A stretch of 64,000 nt of DNA from Hyphomicrobium_A sp963726795 (GCA_963726795.1 CAVSDD010000003.1:186001-250000); one strand, 5' to 3'; counted from the first letter of the stretch, positions 52,223 through 63,020 are shown. The notes: a model not told the origin generated them from the sequence alone. Made by a program: numbers and translations.

Positions 52223-54017
52223 ATGCGACGATTGCGACACCCCATGCGACGCTTTGTTGTGGCGCTCGCGCTGGCCGTCTGCTTCGTCGCGCTGATCACC
52301 GCTCCTTATCTCTACGACGCCAGCCATTCCACGCTGCGCGGCGCCGCGGTATATGCCGCTTCGCGCGACAGCTATTCCTTGAGCGCCCCTGTGCGCTTGT
52401 TGCAGGCACCCATCATCGATCTTGAAAGCGGCACGCTGTCGATGCCGCCAAGCCGGACCGGGCTCGCCCGTTCGGGCGAGGTGCTCGCGATGCTGATCAC
52501 CGGCAAGAGCGCGCGCATGACGCTCGACAACGCGACCTTCACCACCGATTTCTCCGCGAGCGGGAGCGTGTTCGCGGAAGGAACGCCGCCGGGCGGGATC
52601 GCGCCGCTGGTTGCCGCACTCAAGACGCTGCAGTTCGACGCCTTGGGCGTGCGCGACAGCGCCATCCGCATCAAGACGGCCGACGGCGGCGTGCTGCTGC
52701 TCGAAAATGTCACCGCCGACGTCACCGCCAAGCCCAACGGCCCGTTTCGCGCGGTCGGATCGTTCGTTTTCCGCGGCGAGAAGGTCAGCTTCGACACGAC
52801 GCTGCATCCCGGCACCGATCCCCAGAGCCGGCGTGCGCGCGATCAACGCTTCCGTCACGAGCGAGCTGTTGAACGCCAAGCTCGACGGCACCATCGTGCC
52901 CGGTGAAAGCCTGCGCGTGCTCTCGCCGCTGGCCGAGGTGACGATCCCCGACCTGCGCCGAACCGCGCGCTGGCTCGGCACCGACTGGCGCGCCGGATCA
53001 GGCTTCGAGAATTTCGCCGTCAAAGGCCAGCTCGAGTGGGTGAACCGCGCGGTCGCGTTCCAGAGGGCCATCGTCCAGCTCGACGACAACACCGCCACCG
53101 GCACGCTCTCGGTCAGCTTTGCCGGCGCGCGTCCCGCCATCGACGGCACGCTCGGCCTCAAGACGTTCAACCTGACGAAATACATGGGCGGCCCCGCGCC
53201 GGCGCAGCCCGCAGCCAACGCGCCCCCGCCCGACAGCCTGCTCACCAGCGTGCGCAAGATCAACGGGCTCGATTTTCCGCTGATCGAGACGGTCGACGCC
53301 GATCTGCGCATCTCATCCGACAGCGTGGTCGTGCCGCGCTTGGCGATCGGGCGCAGCGCGGCGACAATCTCGCTCAAGGGCGGCAAGCTGGTCGCCGACA
53401 TCGCCGAGCTCGAGATCGACGAAGGCACGCACGGCGGGGGGCAACTGCGCATCGACACGAGCGGAACGAGCCCCGCCTACGACATCCGCGGCAAGCTCGA
53501 GGGGCTCGACGTCGGTACTGCGGCGCAGGCCGTTTTCGGCCACCCCACCATCCAGGGCCACGGCGACGTGACGGTCGAGGTGACCGCCACCGGCGTGACC
53601 GGAGACGAGCTGTTGCGCTCGCTCGGCGGCAAACTATGCGTGACGCTGGCCGAGGGCGGGCTGCTCGGCATCGACGTCAACAAGCTCGTCACCGCCGTGA
53701 ATGCCCAGCAGGGCGCCTCGGTCTGGCCGGAAGCAAGCACCGGCGCCATCGCCGTCGACAAGCTCGACGCACGCTTTGCCGTGGTGCGGGGCAAGCTGCG
53801 CACCGAAACCGCCCAGGCGCTCTCGGGCGGGCGCACGATGACGGCCGAAGGCGCCATCGACCTGCCGGAGCGCGCCATCGACGTGGAGTTCGCAATCGGC
53901 GAGCGGGGCGCAGCCGACGGCGCCGCATCGGCAAGCCGCGGCGAGGTGATCGACATGCATGGGCCGTGGAACGACCCCGAAGTAAAGTCGGGCGGCAGCT
54001 CGCAAGGCCCGCGCTAG
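52223..54017 (+). CDS. AsmA family protein (frameshifted)
   Basis: An envelope protein of about 600 residues when joined. The N-terminus has one membrane helix (RRFVVALALAVCFVALITAP), followed by beta-rich repeats typical of AsmA/YhdP bridge-like proteins that move lipids across the periplasm: LRVLSPLAEVTIPDLRRTAR, AVKGQLEWVNRAVAFQRAIV, GTLSVSFAGARPAIDGTLGL, IDLPERAIDVEFAIGERG. One extra base near 52830 separates the first 200 residues from VRAINASVTSELLNAKLDG. ATG 52223 (MRRLRHPMRRF) is the preferred start. It stops 3 bases before glpD's stop on the other strand. Confidence 0.82.
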
Positions 54018-54020
54018 CTC

Positions 54021-55523
54021 TCAGATCAGCTTGGAAATCTTTTCGGCCGCGCGCGCGCGCTCGTCCGGCGTCATGTGCAGGCCGCACTTGGTGCGCCGCC
54101 ACAGCACGTCATCTGGCTCGCGCGCCCATTCGCGGCTTGCCAGATAGACGACCTCGCGCTCGTACAGGCCGCCGCCCAGCGCCGCGCCGAGATCGGCCGT
54201 GCCGCGCGCGTCCCCCAGCACATCATCGACGAGCGACCCGTAGCGCCGCGCCAGGCTGCCGAGGAATGCCCGGTCGAAGCCCGGGCGCTTGTCGTGCAAG
54301 CCGGCGATGAAACCCGGCAAGTCATTTCCCAAGTCGCCTCCCAAGTCACCGCCCGGCAGTGGCGCGCTTGCCGTCCACGCCGGACCCATCGGCGGCAGAT
54401 GCGGCGCCAGCTTCGCCAGCGCCGCCTCGGCCAGCCGCCGGTAGGTCGTGAGCTTGCCGCCGAGCACCGTCAGAAGCGCCGGCCGGCCATCCTGCGCCAC
54501 AAGCTCGAAGCGATAATCGCGCGTCACCGTGGAAGCGTCGGCGCCGGCGTTGTCATCATAGAGCGGGCGCACGCCGCTGTAGCTCCACACCACATCCTCG
54601 CGCGAAATCGGCGCGGAGAAGAACGCATGCACGACATCGAGCAGATAATCCTGCTCCTCGCCGCTGACGGCGACAGCCGCGGGATCGCCCGTGTAGGGCA
54701 CGTCCGTGGTGCCGATGAGAGTGAAACTTTCCTCGTAGGGAATGACGAACACGACACGACCATCGGGGCTCTGGCAGAGATAGGCATCGTCGGCGCCCTT
54801 GATGCGCGGCACGACGATGTGGCTGCCCTTGACGAGCCGCACCCGCTCGGGCGCGTGCTCAAAGCCGATGTCGACCCGATCGGCTACCGCCTGCACCCAC
54901 GGTCCCGCCGCATTGATGAGCGCGCGGCCGCGCACCTCGCGCTCGCCGCCGCTCGTTTGCAGCAGGACGCGCCAGGTGCCGTGCTCGGCCACCATGCTTT
55001 TCACGCGCGTACGCGTTGCGATCTCGGCGCCTTTGTCGGCCGCCGCGCGCGCATTGAGCACGACGAGGCGCGCGTCGTCGACGCGGCAATCCCAATAGGA
55101 AAAGCCGCGGCTAAGCTCGAACCGCAAGGGGCGGCCCGCAGGATCGTGATTGAGATCGAGAGCGGCCGAAGATGGAATGCGCCCGCGGGCGGCCAAGTGA
55201 TCGTAGAGGAACAACCCGGCGCGCAGCACGAAGCCCGAGCGCGTGCCCGGCGCTTGCGGTAGTACGAAGCGCTGCGGCCAGATGATGTGCGGCGCCTTGG
55301 CGAGCAGCACCTCGCGTTCCTGCAAAGCTTCGCGCACCAGCCGGAACTCGAAGTTCTCGAGGTAGCGCAAGCCGCCGTGGATGAGCTTGGAGCTGTGCGA
55401 TGACGTGGCGCCGCCGAGGTCGGCCATCTCGGCGAGGAGCACCGATAAGCCGCGGCCGGCCGCGTCGGCAGCGATGCCCGCTCCGTTGATGCCGCCCCCG
55501 ACCACGACGAGATCGTAAATCAT
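54021..55523 (-). CDS. glpD: Glycerol-3-phosphate dehydrogenase (FAD)
   Basis: A 500-residue flavoenzyme that oxidises glycerol 3-phosphate to dihydroxyacetone phosphate at the inner membrane and feeds electrons to quinone. FAD-binding N-terminus MIYDLVVVGGGINGAGIAAD, family motifs GGATSSHSSKLIHGGLRYLE and NAAGPWVQAVAD, TLIGTTDVPYTGD, SGVRPLYDD and VLGGKLTTYRRLAEAAL. The C-terminal helical domain ends MTPDERARAAEKISKL. Length is normal. No glpR or glpK gene is beside it. Confidence 0.95.
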   Translation of the reverse strand: MIYDLVVVGGGINGAGIAADAAGRGLSVLLAEMADLGGATSSHSSKLIHGGLRYLENFEFRLVREALQEREVLLAKAPHIIWPQRFVLPQAPGTRSGFVLRAGLFLYDHLAARGRIPSSAALDLNHDPAGRPLRFELSRGFSYWDCRVDDARLVVLNARAAADKGAEIATRTRVKSMVAEHGTWRVLLQTSGGEREVRGRALINAAGPWVQAVADRVDIGFEHAPERVRLVKGSHIVVPRIKGADDAYLCQSPDGRVVFVIPYEESFTLIGTTDVPYTGDPAAVAVSGEEQDYLLDVVHAFFSAPISREDVVWSYSGVRPLYDDNAGADASTVTRDYRFELVAQDGRPALLTVLGGKLTTYRRLAEAALAKLAPHLPPMGPAWTASAPLPGGDLGGDLGNDLPGFIAGLHDKRPGFDRAFLGSLARRYGSLVDDVLGDARGTADLGAALGGGLYEREVVYLASREWAREPDDVLWRRTKCGLHMTPDERARAAEKISKLI

Positions 55524-55573
55524 GAGGCGAGGCTAGCATGCTCGCTGTTAACGGAGAGATGCCTAGACCGGTC

Positions 55574-57284
55574 TCAAGATGCGGCGGATTTGCCGCTCGA
55601 AACCAGCGAGCCGGCGATCACCGCGACGATCCCCACGGGCAGCGCGAGCAAGCCTGCGGCCATGGACTTGATGCCCCACCAATTGGCAATCGTCTGCGCG
55701 TGCGTATCGAGCGCCGCCCAGGCCGCATCCTTCGCGGGCCCGGTCGCTGCCGCCCAGGCCTGCTGCAGATCGTTGAACGTGTCGCGCGCGGTCGGGCCGG
55801 CGCCCGAGAGCGACTGGAACATATCGAAAAATGAAACCGCGAAATAACGCGTGCCGATGAGATAGAAGGCACACACCGCAAACCCGGTGACGAGTGCCAG
55901 CAATGCGCCAAGGCCGTTGGCGCGCCGCCACCACAAACCGGCGACGAGCGCGGGCAGCAATCCGGTGCCCGCCAGTGTAAATGCCCAGGTCGCGAGCATG
56001 AGCAGGCTTGCGGGCCGCGCGGCCGCGCCGAGCGCGGCGACCAGGACAACTGCCGCGGCGAGCACATAGGTGCCGCGGTTCGCCTCCACGACTTGAGCCT
56101 CGTTGCCGCGCATCAGGCGGCGCAAAGCATCGATGATCGCCGCGAGGGGACCGTCCGCGGTGATGAGAGCCGCCGTGAGCGCCGCGAACGCGATCAATCC
56201 CAGCATCGCAGGCGCGAGCCCGGTGATCTCGGGCGCGGCAAGCGCGATCATGTCGGGCTGCAGGACGATGTCCTGCAGCCGCAGGACGGAGGTGGGATCA
56301 GCCCCCGTGGCGCAGGCGGCAACGGTGGTCGCGAGCATCAATGGCGGGATAGCCGCAAATGTCGACCAGCCCCAGCCGGCCATAGGTGAACATCCACGAT
56401 GGCAGCTGCGCGATCTGCGTGTGATCGGCGATAAGCGACAGCAGCGCGAACTTTACGTAGGCGGCAAGCGCCGGCGCCGCCGTCAGGAACAGCGCCGCAA
56501 GCCCCAACGCCCACACGAGCGACCAGCGCGCGTCGCGCACCGAGGTGCCGCGCAGCAGCGCCAGCGCCGGCGGCAGGCACGCCAGCCCGGCCGCGAGGCC
56601 GAGGATCACGCCCAGAACATTGGTAGCGCTGAGCGAGATAAAGGGCGCCAGCATCGGCTTCATGAAGGCGGCGTCGGCCAGATCCTGATCGAGCAGTGAC
56701 TCCTCGAGGCCCTGGATCTGCCACAGCGCGTAAGCGTGCGCAGTCTGCGGCATCGGCATGCCGGACCAGGGCAAAGAAAGCTGCACGGCGGGCGCGAGAA
56801 ACGCCACGAGCATCAGCGGAAAGAGCGCAACCGTGACGAGGCCCAGCCCCAGCCGGCGTTTCAACAGGAAGCACGTGAGCAGCGCTATCGCGGAGATCAC
56901 CGCACCTAGCGCGAAATCGACGTTCAGCAGGCGCGCGCTGACAAGCGCCGCCGCGCTCAGTTGCGCAATGAGCAGCACCAGCATGGAGATTGCGACCACG
57001 CCGGCGGCGAGCATCCGCGGCGCGTTGCCAAATCTCCGGGCGAAATAGTCCGGCACCGACGTCGCGCCGCTCGACACGAAACCCGGCGCGACGAGGAGTT
57101 GCATCAGCAGGTAGCCGGCGCCGAGCCCAAGCGAAAAGCCAAGCCCGTCCTGGCCCCAGGAGAAAACAGCGCCGCTCAGTCCGAGAAAGAATGCCGCCGA
57201 TATCGTCACCGCCGCGACGCCCAACCCGCGCACCGCGGCGTGCATAGGCCGCGTCTCACTCAGGTGTGCGGGTGCCTGCGCCAT
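55574..57284 (-). CDS. Sodium:solute symporter, VC_2705-type large subunit (frameshifted)
   Basis: About 570 residues when joined, with some 13 membrane helices. The N-terminal half has LGAGYLLMQLLVAPGFVSSG, TSVPDYFARRFGN and MLVLLIAQLSAAALVSARLL; the second half has FAALTAALITADGPLAAIID and the tail MAAGLLALPVGIVAVIAGSL. One extra base near 56351 splits it. The ATG abuts the stop of the upstream DUF4212 gene, the usual small partner of this symporter group. Substrates of the group are small carboxylates such as acetate or lactate; here unproven. Confidence 0.87.
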
Positions 57285-57542
57285 CTACTGCGGCTCTGAG
57301 GCAGTTTTCTCGCGGCGGTTCTGCCGCCGTGCCGAGAGAACACCGGTGACGAGCAGTGCGATGAGCGAGCCCTGCGCCATCATGAGGTAGCCGAGCGGAA
57401 AGCCGAAAACCTTCACGGCGTTGAGCGACTGGGCCGCGCGCGGAACGGCGAGGGCAAAAAGGACCCAGGCAATGAGCGCAATCCACGGCAAGCGTTGCCG
57501 CCGCTCGCCGGCTTGCACGATTGCGTCGGGTTCGATCGCCAC
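57285..57542 (-). CDS. DUF4212 family small symporter subunit
   Basis: An 85-residue membrane protein with two helices (IALIAWVLFALAVPRAAQSL; YLMMAQGSLIALLVTGVLSA) and the family signature KVFGFPLGYLMMAQGS. DUF4212 proteins precede and assist VC_2705-type sodium/solute symporters; here the stop and the next start touch, so co-translation is likely. Confidence 0.9.
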   Translation of the reverse strand: MAIEPDAIVQAGERRQRLPWIALIAWVLFALAVPRAAQSLNAVKVFGFPLGYLMMAQGSLIALLVTGVLSARRQNRREKTASEPQ

Positions 57543-57913
57543 CCGCTCCCCCTTTTGGCCGCCGCTGCATCAGGCGCGCCGCTGGCAGCGATAAGGCTTG
57601 CCAGAGTTTGCGACAAGGGGATCGACGGAATGAAAGGGCAGCGCGGGGCAGGTGGTGAGGGAGGCCGATATAAGAAGGCGGGGGGATACGCTCGGCATCC
57701 TCCCGCCCGTGGGATCCTCTCCCTAGACTTGGACCTTATTTGGTTTTTTGAAGCCGCCGGATCGGTCCGTGATTCGGAAGCCCGGGCACCATGTGCCGGG
57801 CACGCCCGAGCGTCAAGCTCTGCCGGACCCGATTTTTCTGATGCACTGCAGCGATTTAATCGTTGGATGCTGCGAAAAAGTATTTGACGGAACGCAGCCG
57901 AATCTCAAGTCGC
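57543..57913. other. Intergenic region after TPR gene
   Basis: 371 bases without a recognised gene between the TPR-protein gene and the DUF4212 gene, both on minus. An imperfect hairpin (CCCGGGCAC-cat-GTGCCGGG, 57781-57800) is present, possibly a terminator or an extragenic repeat. Confidence 0.4.
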
Positions 57914-58561
57914 TCATGACACCGTCGGCCGGCATTCGCTGTCGTCGGGGAGGGGATCGCAGCTGGGTGTCGAAACGCACGAGTGCAGTGCGATGCTCAC
58001 CGCTTCGGAATAGATGCCGTCGAGCGCACCGGAGTACACGCCCTGCGAGCGCAGGCCGCATTGATACATCTTCACCACGGGCCGTCCGCCGAAGCGCATG
58101 GCGCTCTCATAGTCGGCGACCGCCTCGCGCGTGGCGCCTTGCAACTGGCGGATGTGGGCGCGCGTGTCGAGGGCGTAGGGGCTTGTGGGTGCGAGACGCA
58201 GCGCGTGCTCAACGTCGGCGACGCCGTCCGCGAGCCGCCCGGTCTTGTAGTAGAGCCAGGCGCGATTGTTGAGCGCGACCGCGAAATCCGGATTGAGATC
58301 GATCGCCTTGTCGTAGTCGGCGAGCGCCTGGTCGTACTTGAGCTTCAGCGAGTAGGCGAGCGCGCGCAGGCCGTAGGCGAGGCTCAACTGCTCGGGCGGC
58401 AGGCCCGGCGTTGCGATCAACGCCGAGCAGCCGCTGATGCGCCGCTGGTTATCCTCGCTGAGGCAGTCGAGCACGGGATCCTGCGTGCCTGCGGGGACCG
58501 CGGCGGCGCCGAGGATAAGTCCGATTATCCCCGCTGCGAGAGCGCAAAAAACGCGCACCAT
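57914..58561 (-). CDS. Exported TPR-repeat protein
   Basis: A 215-residue protein with a signal peptide (VFCALAAGIIGLILGAAAVP..AGTQ) and about three TPR units (LRALAYSLKLKYDQALADYD; AVALNNRAWLYYKTGRLADG; YALDTRAHIRQLQGATREAV). Near the C-terminus YSGALDGIYSEAV resembles the start of a peptidoglycan-binding motif. Cys pairs (DCLSEDNQRRISGC; CVSTPSCDPLPDDSEC) suit disulfides in the periplasm. It probably acts as a scaffold; partner unknown. It is divergent from coaBC. Confidence 0.78.
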   Translation of the reverse strand: MVRVFCALAAGIIGLILGAAAVPAGTQDPVLDCLSEDNQRRISGCSALIATPGLPPEQLSLAYGLRALAYSLKLKYDQALADYDKAIDLNPDFAVALNNRAWLYYKTGRLADGVADVEHALRLAPTSPYALDTRAHIRQLQGATREAVADYESAMRFGGRPVVKMYQCGLRSQGVYSGALDGIYSEAVSIALHSCVSTPSCDPLPDDSECRPTVS

Positions 58562-58783
58562 TGTCCCCCTTCAACCGTCCATGAACCGAGGTTCAGCGCG
58601 ACATTGCCCGTTCCGGTTCCACGTTGCCTCGGGCCGCCTTCACGTTGCCGCGGATTGCCGCGACTTTTGCCCGCGATTGACACGCAATTGAGGCATTGCT
58701 TCGGGCGTCGTCGGCTTAACCCCTGGCGCCGCTCGGATGTGGTAAGATCGCGCTTCCTTGGCAGCCCGGCGACAGCGTTCCAC

Positions 58784-60035
58784 GTGAAGCAAAAGCGCAT
58801 ACTCCTGATCATCGGCGGCGGGATTGCCGCCTACAAGTGCTTGGATCTGATCCGCCGCCTGCGCGAAGATGGCGCGATCGTGCGCGCCGTGCTGACGGGC
58901 GCGGGCGCTCAATTTGTGACGCCCTTGTCGGTCGGCGCGCTGACCAACGAGAAGGTATTCACCGGCCTCTTCGACCTCAACGACGAGCAGGAAATCGGCC
59001 ACATCCGGCTGGCGCGCGAGACCGATCTCATCATCGTCGCGCCCGCGACCGCCGATCTGCTCGCCAAGATGGCTGGCGGCCACGCCAACGATTTGGCCAC
59101 GACCGTGCTGCTCGCGACCGACAAGCCGGTGCTCGCCGCTCCTGCGATGAACCCGCGCATGTGGCTCAACCCCGCGACGCGCCGCAACGTCGCGCAGCTG
59201 CAGCGCGACGGCATCCGCTTCGTCGGCCCCAACACCGGCGAGATGGCCGAGCGCAACGAGGCCGGCCCCGGGCGCCTCGCCGAGGTGCCCGAGATCATCG
59301 CGGCTGCGCGCGATATTCTTCGCACGCCCGTCTCGCGCTCCACCGCCGCGCTGGCCGCAAACCGGCCGCTCGCCGGCCGCCACGTGCTGGTCACCAGCGG
59401 CCCGACGCACGAGCCGATCGACCCCGTGCGCTACATCGCCAATCGCTCGTCCGGCAAGCAGGGCCACGCAATTGCCAAAGCCGCCGCGGCCTTCGGCGCG
59501 CGCGTGACCTTGATCACCGGCCCCGTTGCATTGCCCGATCCGGCGAACACCGCCATCGTACGCGTCGAAACCGCCGAGGAGATGCTGCGAGCGGTCGAGG
59601 GAGCTCTGCCCGCCGACATCGCCGTGTTCGCCGCGGCCGTCGCCGATTGGCGCGCGGCGAGCTGAGGCCCCGCACAAGATCAAGAAGGCCGGCGGCAAGC
59701 GCGCGCTCGAGCTGGTCGAGAACCGCGACATCCTTGCAGCCGTCGGCAAGGGCGAAGCGGAACACCGCCCCGCTCTCGTCATTGGGTTTGCCGCAGAAAC
59801 CGGCGATGTCGTCGCCTACGCCACCGCCAAGCTCAAGAGCAAGGGCGCCGACTGGATCGTCGCCAACGACGTGTCGCCTCAAAGCGGCGTGTTCGGCGGC
59901 GACAGCAATACCGTGCATCTCGTCATGCCATCCGGCGTCGAGGATTGGCCGCACCTCTCCAAGGACGAGGTCGCCGAGCGCCTCATGCTGCGCGCAGCCG
60001 AGCACTTGCGCCGATCGACAGCGGCAGCCGAATGA
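58784..60035 (+). CDS. coaBC: Phosphopantothenoylcysteine decarboxylase/phosphopantothenate-cysteine ligase (frameshifted)
   Basis: A bifunctional coenzyme A enzyme, about 417 residues when joined. The flavin-containing CoaC half starts VKQKRILLIIGGGIAAYKCL and has ETDLIIVAPATADLLAKMAG and the active-site segment LAAPAMNPRMWLNPATRRN. The CoaB half has LVTSGPTHEPIDPVRYIANR, SSGKQGHAIAKAAA, AAVADW and, after the slip, KIKKAGG and PALVIGFAAETGD. One extra base at 59663 makes a false TGA stop after ADWRAAS. GTG 58784 is the first fitting start. It overlaps dut by 4 bases. The gene is essential, so an assembly error is more likely than loss. Confidence 0.94.
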
Positions 60036-60625
60036 GCCCACGCGGAGGAGAGCGCGTTCGCGTTCGTGTCGTGCGCCTCAGCCACGGCGTCGGCTTGCCG
60101 TTGCCGGCCTATCAGTCGAAGGGCGCCGCCGGCCTCGATCTCATCGCGGCTGTCGATACTCAACGGCCGTTGACCTTGGCACCCGGCGCGCGCGCCCTCA
60201 TACCGACCGGCCTGACGCTGGAAATTCCCCCGGGCTTTGAGGCACAGGTGCGTCCGCGCTCAGGCCTTGCGCTCAACTTCGGCATTGCCGTGCTCAATAG
60301 TCCCGGCACCATCGACAGCGATTATCGCGGCGAGGTCGGTGTCATTCTCGCCAATCTTGGCCATGCACCCTTCGAGATCCGCCGCGGCGAACGCATCGCG
60401 CAGCTCGTGGTGCTTCCCGTCGCAAGTGCCGAGCTCATCGAAGTTGCAGGAGTTTCGGTAACGGCGCGCGGCGAGGGCGGCTTTGGATCGACCGGGGGTG
60501 CAGGATCCTCTGCAAAGCCAGGTCAAAAGCAGCCTCCAAAACCGCCTGCAAAAAACAAAGCTCCGGCCAAGCAACCAGCACCGGCGAAATCGGCTTCACG
60601 CAAACGCGCCCTACGCAAAAGCTAA
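60032..60625 (+). CDS. dut: dUTP diphosphatase with basic C-terminal tail
   Basis: A 197-residue trimeric dUTPase that keeps uracil out of DNA and makes dUMP for thymidylate. Motifs: KGAAGLDLIAA (I), RPRSGLALNFGI (II), GTIDSDYRGEVGV (III), RGERIAQLVV (IV) and GFGSTG (V). Beyond motif V about 42 residues of Lys, Pro and Ala (KPPAKNKAPAKQPAPAK, then SRKRALRKS) resemble histone H1-like tails and are not part of the usual enzyme. ATG 60032 overlaps the coaBC stop (ATGA), giving the conserved coaBC-dut order. Confidence 0.93.
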   Translation: MSPRGGERVRVRVVRLSHGVGLPLPAYQSKGAAGLDLIAAVDTQRPLTLAPGARALIPTGLTLEIPPGFEAQVRPRSGLALNFGIAVLNSPGTIDSDYRGEVGVILANLGHAPFEIRRGERIAQLVVLPVASAELIEVAGVSVTARGEGGFGSTGGAGSSAKPGQKQPPKPPAKNKAPAKQPAPAKSASRKRALRKS

Positions 60626-60764
60626 TGCGCTAATCCGGCTTGACACCGTCCGGCTTTCCTACACCTTGCCGTTCCGGCCAGCTGCGGCGGCCGAAATTTT
60701 GACCCCAATTCCCCCGAACCGCGTGCGCCTCAAAGCAGGCGCCGCGATTGATAGGCAGAGTGTC

Positions 60765-61773
60765 ATGAACGACATATCCGAGCTCAAGACCTTGGCGGCT
60801 ACGAAGACCTGGGGACGCGGGCGCGTCTACTGACTCGATCGCGGAGACGATCGGTCATACCCCGCTGGTACGGTTGTCGAAGGTCATGGCGGCTGCGAAG
60901 ACCAAAGCCGACATCTTGATGAAGCTCGAGTTCTTCAATCCGCTATCGTCGGTGAAGGACCGCATCGGCGTCGCCATGATCGACGCGCTGGAGGCACGCG
61001 GGAAATTGACGCCGGGCAAGACCGTTCTCGTAGAGCCGACCTCGGGCAACACCGGCATCGGCCTTGCGTTCGTCGCCGCGGCGCGTGGCTACCGGTTGAT
61101 CCTCGTCATGCCGGAATCGATGTCGATCGAACGGCGCAAGATCCTGACGCACCTCGGCGCCGAGCTGGTGCTGACGCCGGCGGCTGGCGGCATGCCGCTT
61201 GCGGTAGAGCGCGCCGCCGAGCTTGCAAAAACGATCCCTGACGCCGTCATCCCGGGCCAGTTCGACAATCCGGCTAACCCGCTCGTGCACGAACTGACGA
61301 CCGCCGAGGAGATCTGGAAGGACACGGACGGCAAGGTCGACGTGCTTGTCATCGGCGTCGGCACCGGCGGCACGCTGACAGGCTGCGCGCGCGCACTGAA
61401 GCCGCGCAAGCCGAGCCTCAAGATCATCGCAGTCGAGCCAACTACGAGCCCGGTGCTTTCCGGCAAACCCCGCGGCCCGCACAAGATCCAGGGCATCGGC
61501 GCGGGGTTCATCCCCTCGATCCTGGAAACGAAATACATCGACGAGGTCGTAACGGTCTCAAGCGAGGCGGCCTTCGAGAACGCGCGCATGCTGGCAAAGG
61601 TCGAGGGCATCCCCGGCGGCATCTCAACGGGAGCAAATCTCGCAGCTTCGATCGAGGTCGCAAAGCGCCCCGACATGGCAGGCAAGACGATCGTGACGTT
61701 CGCGCCTTCGAGTGCCGAACGCTACTTCTCGAGCGATCTGTTCGTTGACCCAGCCGCTAAACCGGCGGGCTAA
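60765..61773 (+). CDS. cysK: Cysteine synthase A (frameshifted near N-terminus)
   Basis: PLP enzyme that makes cysteine from O-acetylserine and sulfide; about 335 residues when joined. The start MNDISELKTLAATKTWGRGR runs into a false TGA at 60831-60833; removing one T gives VYDSIAETIGHTPLVRLSKV, which is the family N-terminus. Then LEFFNPLSSVKDRIGVAMID (PLP lysine), EPTSGNTGIGLAFVAAARGY, VGTGGTLTGCARALK and IQGIGAGFIPSILETKYIDE follow. TTG 60874 would omit the N-terminus and is not a real start. Confidence 0.93.
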
Positions 61774-61889
61774 CTGCCACGATAAGACCATCGCGAGTCG
61801 CGGTGATGTCACCGCGGCAACGAGGTCGAGCCGCAAACGGCGGCTACTGACGGAACTCTCTTCTGGCTTATTCCGGAAAGGGAGTTTCT

Positions 61890-62957
61890 ATGCAGACACT
61901 TTCATATGTTGCAGCAAGCCTCGCGATACTCGGCTTTGCCGGTGCGGCAGCGCGCAGTGCGCTCGCCGACCCGCAGACTCGCATCTCGGATGCGCAGACC
62001 CACGACAATCTGTCGGTTTACTTCATTCGCGGAACAAGTGCGCCCGGCCCAGTGCCGCTGACGTTGCAGGAGGCGCTGTCTAAGGGCAGCGTACATGTGC
62101 TCGAAACCGGCACTGTTAATGAACTCAAGATCGAGAATACCGGCTCGGAGGACGTGTTCATCCAGGCGGGCGACATCGTGAAGGGTGGACGGCAGGACCG
62201 CGTTCTCAGCATGAGCTTCGTCCTGCCGCCGAAGTCGGGCGAGGTGCCGATCGCTGCCTTCTGCGTCGAGCACGGCCGCTGGAGCGCGCGCGGGGCGGAG
62301 AGCACCGCTGCCTTTGCCAGTGCCTCGGAGGCCATGCCGTCGATGAAGGCAAAGCGCGCAATGGCCGAGCCGGCTCCGGAATTTACGGAATCGCTGCTCG
62401 ACGGCGACCCGGAGGCAAGGAACTACCTCCGCTCGGCGCGCCAGTCGCGGGTATGGGATTCCGTTGCCGAGACGCAATCGCAATTGACCGCCAGCCTCAA
62501 TGCGCCAGTGGCCGCCGATGCGTCGGCGTCGAGCCTGCAGCTGTCGCTCGAGAACGAAAAGCTCAAGGAAACGCAGGCGGCTTACGTCAAGGCGTTGCAG
62601 GACGCGGGCGAGCGGGAGGACGACATCGTCGGATACGTCGTCGCGATCAACGGTCGCATCGCGAGCGCCGACGTCTACCCGTCCAACGGCTTGTTCCGCA
62701 AAATGTGGCCGAAGCAGCTGGCGGCTGCAGCGACCGAGGCGATCAGCGTGAAGGGCGATGGCGATGCTTCCGTGCCGGTTCCGAGCCCGCAGGCGGCCAA
62801 GGAGTTTCTTGTCGCCGCCGAAGCAGGCCGCGCCGGAAAGGAGGAGGTCGTGAGCCCGTTTGCCCGCCGTGAGGTGCGCGATGCCGAGAAGGCGTTCCTC
62901 GTAGAGGCGAGGCGCGGCGACGGCGCCGTGGTGCTGCGCAGCTACCTCGCCAAATAG
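61890..62957 (+). CDS. ARPP-1 family (DUF6569) exported protein
   Basis: A 355-residue protein with a signal peptide (SYVAASLAILGFAGAAARSA) and the ARPP-1 domain: LSVYFIRGTSAPG near the start, LTLQEALSKGSVHVLETGTV, FIQAGDIVKGGRQDRVL, PIAAFCVEHGRW and, later, VAINGRIASADVYPSNGLFR. The function is unknown; family members occur in many bacteria as secreted or periplasmic proteins. GGAAAGGGAG precedes ATG 61890. A rho-independent terminator follows. Confidence 0.8.
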   Translation: MQTLSYVAASLAILGFAGAAARSALADPQTRISDAQTHDNLSVYFIRGTSAPGPVPLTLQEALSKGSVHVLETGTVNELKIENTGSEDVFIQAGDIVKGGRQDRVLSMSFVLPPKSGEVPIAAFCVEHGRWSARGAESTAAFASASEAMPSMKAKRAMAEPAPEFTESLLDGDPEARNYLRSARQSRVWDSVAETQSQLTASLNAPVAADASASSLQLSLENEKLKETQAAYVKALQDAGEREDDIVGYVVAINGRIASADVYPSNGLFRKMWPKQLAAAATEAISVKGDGDASVPVPSPQAAKEFLVAAEAGRAGKEEVVSPFARREVRDAEKAFLVEARRGDGAVVLRSYLAK

Positions 62958-62988
62958 GCCGCAACGATCTCTGGCGCGACATTGAGGA

Positions 62989-63020
62989 GCGTCGCCCCCA
63001 CGGGCGGCGCTTTCTGCTTT
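62989..63020 (+). terminator. Rho-independent terminator after the ARPP-1 gene
   Basis: GCGTCGCCC pairs with GGGCGGCGC (9 bp with one G-U, 4-base loop), followed by TTTCTGCTTT. It lies 32 bases after the stop. Confidence 0.7.

Noticed and set aside
60874..61773. Cysteine synthase starting at TTG 60874.
   Set aside because: The conserved N-terminus IGHTPLVRL is readable directly upstream in the same frame, joined to ATG 60765 by one extra base.
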